Shown: in pieces, positions 58,183-64,000 of the stretch
Position numbering within the stretch: the first letter of the stretch is position 1
Layout: the number at the start of each line of letters is the position of its first letter
Assembly: GCF_030269365.1 (NCBI RefSeq)
Contig: NZ_BSTF01000008.1
Location: forward strand, 186,001-250,000
Length of the DNA: 64,000 bases
Direction: 5' to 3'
Origin: Lentzea sp. NBRC 102530
GTDB lineage: Bacteria; Actinomycetota; Actinomycetes; Mycobacteriales; Pseudonocardiaceae
Translations under genes and position numbers: made by a program
Notes under the pieces: generated by a model
Database searches by the model: none
Seen by the model: the letters and a program-made list of their open reading frames with translations, nothing else
Told to the model about the DNA's origin: nothing

Positions 58183-58493
58183 GTCCTCAACGATGCGCCG
58201 CTCTGCTGAGCTGGGGCTGACAGCCACCTGTTCGTTTCCTGAAGCTCGCCAGGGCTGTGCGCGGAGTTCAGCACGGGCCTCGTACCAGCGAAAACATGGC
58301 GTTGATCGGCGAAGGTCGCGCCGAACAGCTCGTCGTCGAGCTTGCCCGACCACAGGAAGTGCAGGGCCGTGCGCGTGCCGTCGCGGGCGTCTCGGCGCGT
58401 GTAGTGGTCGCGCAGGTCGGCGTACAGCAGGCGCAGATCGTCCCGGTTGGACTCGGTGAGGCGAACGGGGCATGTGACGACCAGGTCGGACAT
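58179..58493 (-). CDS. small hypothetical protein (104 aa)
   Basis: 104-aa soluble protein (MSDLVVTCPVRLTESNRDDLRLLYADLRDHYTRRDARDGTRTALHFLWSGKLDDELFGATFADQRHVFAGTRP..) with normal codon use and no export signal. Its stop overlaps the start of the membrane protein gene by 4 nt (ATGA), which supports it being real. Function not recognised. It diverges from the GNAT gene. Confidence 0.65.
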   Translation of the reverse strand: MSDLVVTCPVRLTESNRDDLRLLYADLRDHYTRRDARDGTRTALHFLWSGKLDDELFGATFADQRHVFAGTRPVLNSAHSPGELQETNRWLSAPAQQSGASLRT

Positions 58494-58595
58494 GTCGACC
58501 AGGGTGCTCGCGCCCGTCACCGCGGCGCATCCGGAAAACCACTCAGAAGCGTGTACGTAGGTAAAGCGGTTGCGTGGACCGGCTTCAATCGGGGC

Positions 58596-59087
58596 ATGGA
58601 ACTCGTACCGCTCCGCCTGGAGTTCGCCCCAGCCATGCTCGCCGGTGGGCCGCGGGAACGCGAGGTCGCCCGGCTCACGGGCACTCACGCGACGTTCGAA
58701 CTGGCGGATGTCGAGGCCTACATCGAACGGACCCTGAACGACCCGAACCGCTACACCCGCGCCATCACCGAGGACGGGAAGTTCCTCGGCGAGGTCGTGC
58801 TCACGATCGATCCGCCCAACCGGTCCGCGGGGCTGCGGATCGCGATGTGGGACGGGTTCGGCAAGGGCTACGGGACCGCCGCCCTGAAGCACGTGCTGGA
58901 CCACGCGTTCCACGAGCGGAACCTGCACCGGGTGGACCTGGAGGTGTACGACTTCAACGAGCGGGCCATCCACGTGTACCAGAAGCTGGGCTTCCGCGAG
59001 GAGGGCCGGCTCCGCGACGCCCTGCTCTGGGACGGCGTCTTCCACGACGCGATCGTCATGTCCATCTTGAGCACCGATAACATCTGA
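58596..59087 (+). CDS. GNAT-family N-acetyltransferase (RimJ/RimL-like)
   Basis: 163-aa acetyltransferase. The acetyl-CoA pocket motif A (IAMWDGFGKGYGTAALKHVLDHAFHERNLHRVDLEV) and B (NERAIHVYQKLGFREEGRLRDALLWDGVFHDAIVMSIL) match ribosomal-protein-type N-acetyltransferases. The target is unknown. It ends 33 nt before thrS. Confidence 0.88.
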   Translation: MELVPLRLEFAPAMLAGGPREREVARLTGTHATFELADVEAYIERTLNDPNRYTRAITEDGKFLGEVVLTIDPPNRSAGLRIAMWDGFGKGYGTAALKHVLDHAFHERNLHRVDLEVYDFNERAIHVYQKLGFREEGRLRDALLWDGVFHDAIVMSILSTDNI

Positions 59088-59120
59088 TCCGCAATCACCT
59101 CTTCGAACGTAGGAGTCACC

Positions 59121-61169
59121 GTGTCCGAGTCGCGCCCAGCAGTCGCCCAGAACCCGCCTCGCGTGGTGGTTCCGGCTGGGACGACGGCGGGCACGGCCGT
59201 GCGCGAAGCCGGCCTCCCGGGCAAGGGCGCCGACGCGATCGTCGTCGTGCGCGACGCCGAGGGCCACCTGCGCGACCTGTCGTGGACCCCGCAGGTCGAC
59301 GTCGAGGTCGAGGCCGTCGCCGCGGACACCGAGGACGGCCGCAGCGTCATCCGCCACTCCGCCGCGCACGTGCTGGCGCAGGCCGTGCAGCAGCAGTTCC
59401 CCGAGGCCAAGCTCGGCATCGGCCCGCCCGTGAAGGACGGCTTCTACTACGACTTCCAGGTCGAGAAGCCGTTCACGCCCGAGGACCTGCAGGCGCTGGA
59501 GAAGCGCATGAAGCAGATCATCAAGTCCTCGCAGCGGTTCTCGCGCCGCGTCGTCGAGTCGATCGACTCCGCGAAGGCCGAGCTCGCGTCCGAGCCGTTC
59601 AAGCTGGAGCTCGTCGACATCAAGAGCGACGTCGACACCAGCGAGGTCATGGAGGTCGGCGGCGGCGAGCTGACGATCTACGACAACGTCGACCCGCGCT
59701 CGGGTGAGCAGGTGTGGGGCGACCTGTGCCGCGGCCCGCACGTGCCGACCACCAAGCACATCCCGGCGTTCAAGCTGACCCGTGTGGCCGCCGCCTACTG
59801 GCGCGGCAACGAGAACAACCCGCAGCTGCAGCGCATCTACGGCACCGCGTGGGAGTCCGCCGAGGCGCAGGACGCGTACCTGGAGCGCCTGGCCGAGGCC
59901 GAGCGCCGCGACCACCGCAAGCTGGGCGTCGAGCTCGACCTGTTCTCGTTCCCGGACGAGATCGGTTCCGGCCTCGCGGTGTTCCACCCCAAGGGCGGCA
60001 TCATCCGCAAGGCGATGGAGGACTACTCCCGCCAGCGCCACACCGAGGCGGGCTACGAGTTCGTCTACTCGCCGCACATCACCAAGGGCAAGCTGTTCGA
60101 GGTCTCCGGTCACCTGGACTGGTACAAGGACGGCATGTACCCGGCGATGCACCTCGACGCCGAGGTCGACGAGGACGGCACGGTCCGCAAGCCCGGCCAG
60201 GACTACTACCTGAAGCCGATGAACTGCCCGTTCCACGACCTGATCTTCAAGTCGCGCGGGCGTTCCTACCGCGAGCTGCCGCTGCGCATGTTCGAGTTCG
60301 GCTCGGTGTACCGCTACGAGAAGTCCGGCGTGGTGCACGGCCTGACCCGCGTGCGCGGCATGACGCAGGACGACGCGCACATCTTCTGCACCCGCGACCA
60401 GATCCGCGACGAGCTCAAGTCGTTGCTGAACTTCGTGCTGGACCTGTTGCGCGACTACGGCCTGGACGACTTCTACCTGGAGCTGTCGACCAAGAACCCG
60501 GAGAAGTTCGTCGGACCGGACGACATCTGGGAGGAGGCGACCGCGACGCTCGCGTCGGTTGCCGAGGAGTCCGGCCTGGACCTCGTGCCCGACCCCGGTG
60601 GCGCCGCGTTCTACGGCCCGAAGATCTCCGTGCAGGCGAAGGACGCGCTGGGCCGCACCTGGCAGATGTCGACGATCCAGCTCGACTTCATGCTGCCGGA
60701 GAAGTTCGAACTGGAGTACACCGGTCCGGACGGCTCCCGCCAGCGCCCGGTCATGATCCACCGCGCGTTGTTCGGCACGGTCGAGCGCTTCTTCGGCGTG
60801 CTGACCGAGCACTACGCGGGCGCGTTCCCGGCGTGGCTCGCGCCGGTGCAGGTCATGGGCATCCCGGTCACCTCCGAGAACGCCGACCACCTGTTCGCGG
60901 TCCGCGAGACGCTGAAGAAGGCCGGCATCCGGGTCGAGGTGGACGCCTCCGACGACCGCATGCAGAAGAAGATCCGCAACCACACCATGCAGAAGGTGCC
61001 GTTCATGCTCCTGGCCGGTGCCAAGGACGTGGAGGCGAACGCGGTGTCGTTCCGGTTCCGCGACGGCACGCAGATCAACGGCGTGCCGGTGGAGCGGGCC
61101 GTGGAGCAGATCGTGGAGTGGGTCGGCCGTCGCGAGAACGCCTCGCCCACGGCGGAACTGCTCTCGTGA
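59121..61169 (+). CDS. thrS: threonyl-tRNA synthetase
   Basis: 682-aa class II synthetase. N-terminal TGS domain, editing domain with the [16 protein letters not shown] metal site, and catalytic core with Zn ligands in [18 protein letters not shown] and [13 protein letters not shown]; class II motif 2 is around [12 protein letters not shown], and the C-terminal anticodon-binding domain ends the protein. GTG 59121 follows GTAGGAGTCACC. Length fits the family. Its stop overlaps the HIT gene start (GTGA), part of a conserved actinobacterial block. Confidence 0.97.
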   Translation: MSESRPAVAQNPPRVVVPAGTTAGTAVREAGLPGKGADAIVVVRDAEGHLRDLSWTPQVDVEVEAVAADTEDGRSVIRHSAAHVLAQAVQQQFPEAKLGIGPPVKDGFYYDFQVEKPFTPEDLQALEKRMKQIIKSSQRFSRRVVESIDSAKAELASEPFKLELVDIKSDVDTSEVMEVGGGELTIYDNVDPRSGEQVWGDLCRGPHVPTTKHIPAFKLTRVAAAYWRGNENNPQLQRIYGTAWESAEAQDAYLERLAEAERRDHRKLGVELDLFSFPDEIGSGLAVFHPKGGIIRKAMEDYSRQRHTEAGYEFVYSPHITKGKLFEVSGHLDWYKDGMYPAMHLDAEVDEDGTVRKPGQDYYLKPMNCPFHDLIFKSRGRSYRELPLRMFEFGSVYRYEKSGVVHGLTRVRGMTQDDAHIFCTRDQIRDELKSLLNFVLDLLRDYGLDDFYLELSTKNPEKFVGPDDIWEEATATLASVAEESGLDLVPDPGGAAFYGPKISVQAKDALGRTWQMSTIQLDFMLPEKFELEYTGPDGSRQRPVMIHRALFGTVERFFGVLTEHYAGAFPAWLAPVQVMGIPVTSENADHLFAVRETLKKAGIRVEVDASDDRMQKKIRNHTMQKVPFMLLAGAKDVEANAVSFRFRDGTQINGVPVERAVEQIVEWVGRRENASPTAELLS

Positions 61170-61714
61170 CGCCTGAGTACTCCGCTCAGGACGGTGTGGG
61201 GGTCCCGGACGCGTTGCAGCGCCTGTGGACCCCGCACCGCCTGTCGTACGTGCAGGGCGCGGGCAAGGCGGCCGGTGACGAACCCGCCGGGTGCCCGTTC
61301 TGCCAGGTGGTCTCGCTGTCCGACGAGGACGGCCTGATCATCGCGCGCGGGGCCGAGGTGTTCGCGCTGCTCAACCTGTACCCGTACAACCCCGGGCACC
61401 TGATGGTGCTGCCGTACCGGCACGTCGCGGACTACACGTCGCTGACGGTGTCGGAGGTCGCCGAGCTCGGCGCGTTCACGCAGAAGGCGATGCGGGTGGC
61501 GCGGCACGTGGCGGCGCCGCACGGGTTCAACATCGGCATGAACCAGGGCGTCGTCGCCGGCGCCGGGATCGCCGCCCACCTGCACCAGCACGTCGTGCCG
61601 CGGTGGGGCGGGGACGCGAACTTCATGCCGGTCATCGGGCACACCAAGGTGCTGCCCCAGCTGCTGGGCGAGACCCGGCAGCTGCTCGCCGACGGTTGGA
61701 AGGCCATCGACTGA
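61166..61714 (+). CDS. HIT-family protein (Ap4A phosphorylase-like)
   Basis: 182-aa HIT protein with [23 protein letters not shown], the same extended motif as mycobacterial diadenosine tetraphosphate phosphorylase (Rv2613c), and CPFCQVVSL near the N-terminus as a Zn-site element. It degrades Ap4A, possibly balancing the alarmone made by aminoacyl-tRNA synthetases such as the coupled thrS. GTG 61166 overlaps the thrS stop. Confidence 0.92.
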   Translation: MTPEYSAQDGVGVPDALQRLWTPHRLSYVQGAGKAAGDEPAGCPFCQVVSLSDEDGLIIARGAEVFALLNLYPYNPGHLMVLPYRHVADYTSLTVSEVAELGAFTQKAMRVARHVAAPHGFNIGMNQGVVAGAGIAAHLHQHVVPRWGGDANFMPVIGHTKVLPQLLGETRQLLADGWKAID

Positions 61715-61735
61715 TCGTTTAACGACGCCTATCTG

Positions 61736-61764
61736 TTGACTTTCGATAGGTGGCGCGCGATAGT
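61736..61764 (+). promoter_or_regulatory. candidate SigA-type promoter, leaderless
   Basis: TTGACT (61736-61741), 17-nt spacer, GATAGT (61759-61764); the predicted +1 is the A of the ATG at 61771. Confidence 0.6.
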
Positions 61765-61770
61765 CGATCT

Positions 61771-61950
61771 ATGCCTCGACTTCTGCTGCCCCTGTTGGGC
61801 TCCGTGCTGCTCATCGCGCTCGGCGTGGGCGCGCTCCTGTACGGCCAGCACGACGACGCGCCCGGTCTCGGGCTCATCGGCTTCGTGCTGATTCTTGGTG
61901 CTCTCGTGGTGGGTGTTCGCGCAGTTTTGCGAGCTAAACGGGGCGTTTAG
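61771..61950 (+). CDS. small membrane protein (59 aa)
   Basis: 59-aa protein with two hydrophobic helices (about 3-21 and 34-51) and a basic C-terminus (RAVLRAKRGV), so a hairpin-type membrane protein of unknown function. The start is supported by a promoter spaced for leaderless transcription. It lies between the HIT gene and an XRE regulator inside an otherwise conserved phospholipid block. Confidence 0.65.
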   Translation: MPRLLLPLLGSVLLIALGVGALLYGQHDDAPGLGLIGFVLILGALVVGVRAVLRAKRGV

Positions 61951-62015
61951 TCGACGTCGGTGTGATTGAACCCCGTACTAATTGTTGGACAAAAGAGTGA
62001 CAAAAACCACTCAGT

Positions 62016-62032
62016 TTGTCCGGTGCGGACAA
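62016..62032. promoter_or_regulatory. inverted repeat TTGTCCG-N3-CGGACAA
   Basis: A perfect 7-bp inverted repeat, with a nearby TTGGACAA at 61985-61992. It is in the 278-nt gap between the small membrane protein and the XRE gene. It shares the TTGTCC/GGACAA arms with sites at 13736-13753. Confidence 0.4.
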
Positions 62033-62129
62033 TCGGCCAAGTTTCCACGTGGCAAGGAATGGCTTTCGACTACGTCTTTCGGGTGCATTTCTTCGATCGA
62101 TCGAGACGTAACACCAGCACAAAGCGATT

Positions 62130-62155
62130 CCAGGTAGGTGAGATCACCCACCTGG
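62130..62155. promoter_or_regulatory. near-perfect inverted repeat upstream of XRE gene
   Basis: CCAGGTAGGTG (62130-62140) and CACCCACCTGG (62145-62155) pair at 10 of 11 positions over 4 nt. It is a candidate autoregulatory operator of the XRE regulator, or an RNA hairpin if transcription starts upstream. Confidence 0.35.
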
Positions 62156-62216
62156 AGGTGTCAACTGCGAGTCAAGTCCCCGCCTATGGCCGATCGTCTC
62201 ACTGTGCGCGAATGGT

Positions 62217-62222
62217 TACGGT
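62217..62222 (+). promoter_or_regulatory. candidate -10 box, leaderless XRE mRNA
   Basis: TACGGT matches TAnnnT; its last base is exactly 7 nt before the A of the start ATG at 62229. The -35 is weak. Confidence 0.5.
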
Positions 62223-62228
62223 GCGAAC

Positions 62229-63068
62229 ATGACCGCACCTGAGCGTTCGCGATTAGCGAGAGAGCGGCTTTCGCGTGAACTACGCCGGTTGCGCACCGAG
62301 GCGAAGATGACCGGCACGGCCACCGCCCGTGCCACCGGGATGAGCCAGTCAAAGCTGTCGAAGATCGAGAACGGCATGCTGCTCCCGTCCGTGACGGACG
62401 TGGAGCGTCTCGTGGCGGAACTGGCCGCCGCGAGGGAGACGCGCATCGAACTGGTCGAACTCGCCAGGTCGCTGCACGCGGAGGCGGAAACCCGCCGCGT
62501 CGTGCTGCACCGAGGAGCGCACCGCCACCAGCAGACGATCACCCGCGTGGAGGCGCGGGCTGCGACGTCGAGGTTCTTCCAGGTCAACCTGGTGCCCTCG
62601 CTGCTGCAGTCCGAGGCCTACCTGCGGGTCGTGCTGGGGACGATGCCGCATTCGGAGCAGGAGGCCGCGGTGGCCGCCCTGCGCACCCGCCGTTCCCGGA
62701 TGGACGACCTGGCCAAGCAGTTCGTGTTCGTGCTCTCCGAAAGCGCCCTGCGCTGGCGGATGGGCTCGGCCGACCTGATGGCCGAACAGGTCGAACACCT
62801 GGCCGCCCTGCAACGCCGCCCGAACGTCCGCCTGGGCGTCGTGCCGTGGAACGTCGACGCGAACATCGTCGCGCTGCACGGGTTCCACATCTACGACGAG
62901 CGCGTGGTGACGGTCAGCGTGCTGACCGGCAACGCCACCATCACCGATCCGCTGGACGTGCGCGAGTACCTCGCGTTGTTCGGCCGGCTGGAGAGGCTGG
63001 CGGTGCGAGGGGAGGAGTTGCAGGCGTTGCTGAAGCGCATCGCCGAAGACCACCGCCGGCTGGGGTAG
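62229..63068 (+). CDS. XRE-family regulator with DUF5753 (Scr1-like)
   Basis: 279-aa protein with the same architecture as the gene at 40261: N-terminal helix-turn-helix (LRRLRTEAKMTGTATARATGMSQSKLSKIENGMLLPSVTDVERLV, about 18-62) and DUF5753 (FFQVNLVPSLLQSEAYLRVVLG, EQVEHLAALQRRPNVRLGVVPWNV, YLALFGRLERLAVRGEELQALL). There is no DUF397 partner. It interrupts the conserved block between the HIT gene and pgsA. Confidence 0.9.
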   Translation: MTAPERSRLARERLSRELRRLRTEAKMTGTATARATGMSQSKLSKIENGMLLPSVTDVERLVAELAAARETRIELVELARSLHAEAETRRVVLHRGAHRHQQTITRVEARAATSRFFQVNLVPSLLQSEAYLRVVLGTMPHSEQEAAVAALRTRRSRMDDLAKQFVFVLSESALRWRMGSADLMAEQVEHLAALQRRPNVRLGVVPWNVDANIVALHGFHIYDERVVTVSVLTGNATITDPLDVREYLALFGRLERLAVRGEELQALLKRIAEDHRRLG

Positions 63069-63266
63069 CCGGGTTGATCCGCCGGGCTCGTGGGAGCGGC
63101 CTGGCAAGAGTTCCCGTGAGGGGGTCGGGCGGGCTGCCCGTGCTGGTTCGCCCGCCTGCCGTCCCGTCCCGCACCGGCGGGACCACGGGCGAACCGTGCG
63201 TTCCAGGCGCCGAACGACCGCCCGCGGAACGCCTGTTTCAGCAGTCCAGCTAGGCTGCGACCTGCC

Positions 63267-63869
63267 ATGCTGAACATCTTCGCTCGCGCGTCCGTCTCGC
63301 GCGTCACCGATCCGATCGGGGCGTGGCTGCTGGCGCGTGGCCTCACGCCCAACGCCGTGACCGTCGCCGGAACGATCGGCGCCGTCGCCAGCGCGCTGTG
63401 GTTCATCCCCCGCGGTCAGCTGTTCCTCGGCTGCGCGCTCGTGACGTTCTTCGTGCTCCTCGACCTGATCGACGGGGCGATGGCCCGCGCTCAGGGGCCC
63501 ACGAAGTTCGGGGCCGTGCTCGACGCCACCTGCGACCGCATCGCGGACGGGGCGTTGTTCGCGGCGCTCACCTGGTACGCGTTCGACACCGGCAACCGGT
63601 GGACGGCGGCGGCCGGGTTCATCTGCCTGGTGGCCTCGCAGGTCATCTCCTACGTCAAGGCCCGTGCCGACGCGTCCGGGCTCAGCGCGGACGGTGGACT
63701 GGCGGAACGGGCCGAGCGGTTCATCGTCGCGCTGGTCGGCGCCGGGGTGCAGGGGCTCGGGGTGCCGTACCTGATGGACATCTCGCTGTGGTTGCTCGCG
63801 GCCATGACGGTGGTGACGGTCCTGCAGCGCATCACGGCCGTCGCGAAGTCCGCCAAGGAGGCGGCGTGA
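63267..63869 (+). CDS. pgsA: phosphatidylinositol phosphate synthase (CDP-alcohol phosphatidyltransferase)
   Basis: 200-aa integral membrane enzyme with about six helices. The CDP-alcohol signature D-x2-DG-x2-AR-x8-G-x3-D-x3-D is complete in DLIDGAMARAQGPTKFGAVL followed by DATCDRIAD. It joins CDP-diacylglycerol to inositol-3-phosphate to make PIP, the precursor of PI and phosphatidylinositol mannosides. Position after thrS/HIT and before the PIM acyltransferase agrees with mycobacterial Rv2612c. The stop overlaps the acyltransferase start (GTGA). Confidence 0.92.
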   Translation: MLNIFARASVSRVTDPIGAWLLARGLTPNAVTVAGTIGAVASALWFIPRGQLFLGCALVTFFVLLDLIDGAMARAQGPTKFGAVLDATCDRIADGALFAALTWYAFDTGNRWTAAAGFICLVASQVISYVKARADASGLSADGGLAERAERFIVALVGAGVQGLGVPYLMDISLWLLAAMTVVTVLQRITAVAKSAKEAA

Positions 63870-64000
63870 ACCTCGCGACGCTCGGGTACGGCGCCGGGTG
63901 GCGGTTGATCAGGTTGCTGCCCGAGTCCTGGGCGCGCGGGCTGTTCCGGGCGGGCGCCGACCACGCGGCCAGGAAGAACGGCGCCGGCGTCCAGCAGCTG
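63866..64000 (+). CDS. phosphatidylinositol mannoside acyltransferase (5' part)
   Basis: First 45 codons (VNLATLGYGAGWRLIRLLPESWARGLFRAGADHAARKNGAGVQQL) of a lysophospholipid-type acyltransferase; the N-terminus is typical of the PIM acyltransferase/LpxL-like family (Rv2611c). It runs off the right edge. The start overlaps the pgsA stop as GTGA. Synteny with pgsA supports the call; the catalytic HX4D motif lies outside the window. Confidence 0.8.
   Translation, partial: MNLATLGYGAGWRLIRLLPESWARGLFRAGADHAARKNGAGVQQL

Noticed and set aside
59088-59120. T-box or other leader upstream of thrS
   Set aside because: Only 33 nt separate it from the GNAT stop; no specifier or antiterminator structure.
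58494-60983. Minus-strand open frame continuing upstream of the 104-aa protein across thrS
   Set aside because: Only the segment after the ATG at 58493 has protein-like composition; the rest is antisense to thrS.

Overview
The window is high-GC actinobacterial chromosome. It carries SARP/AfsR regulators with NB-ARC and TPR domains, Scr1-type XRE/DUF5753 regulators, a four-gene conservon (sensor ATPase, roadblock, DUF742, GTPase), LtrA, DUF305 and LVIVD-repeat proteins, and the phosphatidylinositol pathway block thrS - HIT phosphorylase - PIP synthase - PIM acyltransferase. Together these suggest a filamentous actinomycete, most likely Pseudonocardiales (Lentzea/Saccharothrix/Actinosynnema-like); the genus is inference. 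I saw no rRNA, tRNA, CRISPR array, transposase or prophage.

Layout. 1-4.4 kb: truncated SARP regulator divergent from a vWA protein and an unknown partner, then a PPOX-fold protein, a lipoprotein and a HAD_SAK-like protein. 4.4-8.3 kb: a complete four-gene ABC importer (lipoprotein binding protein, two permeases, ATPase). 8.3-14.5 kb: LtrA, HEAT-repeat protein, glyoxalase-fold protein, MFS exporter, secreted LVIVD protein, DUF305 lipoprotein. 14.4-21.4 kb: compact SARP-NB-ARC-TPR regulator; monooxygenase/TetR divergent pair with operator-like repeats; ABC-2 exporter coupled to a NarL-type two-component system. 21.5-31.6 kb: purine catabolism operon on the minus strand (HIU hydrolase, three-subunit xanthine dehydrogenase, 8-oxoguanine-deaminase-like amidohydrolase, guanine-deaminase-like protein, NCS2 permease, XdhC) facing its probable PucR regulator. 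31.7-42.1 kb: MmpS-like lipoprotein, NB-ARC/TPR protein with an amyloid-like N-terminal motif, nucleotide-sugar dehydrogenase plus GT-B-like protein, large SARP, an orphan 62-aa secreted peptide with a clear terminator, XRE regulator, secreted beta-propeller. 42.3-46.0 kb: conservon. 46.0-50.6 kb: Imm1-like protein, methyltransferase, then a minus-strand operon (ethanolamine-type permease, epimerase, 3-hydroxyacyl-CoA dehydrogenase, small protein). 50.7-55.6 kb: plus-strand operon of glutamine-synthetase-like ligase, gamma-glutamyl hydrolase, aldehyde dehydrogenase, SDR and FadR/GntR regulator. 55.8-59.1 kb: acyl-CoA synthetase behind a perfect LacI-type palindrome, a proline-rich membrane protein and partner, GNAT. 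59.1-64 kb: thrS to PIM acyltransferase (truncated).

The best metabolic story is 49.2-55.6 kb. An ethanolamine-type permease diverges from a gamma-glutamyl ligase, aldehyde dehydrogenase, SDR and gamma-glutamyl hydrolase, which together fit import and gamma-glutamylation-dependent catabolism of ethanolamine (or a polyamine), with a GntR-type regulator at the operon end. A recurrent signal across the window is -10-like hexamers ending 6-7 nt before the start codon of genes that lack a Shine-Dalgarno sequence, which implies leaderless mRNAs. These were also used to choose several starts.
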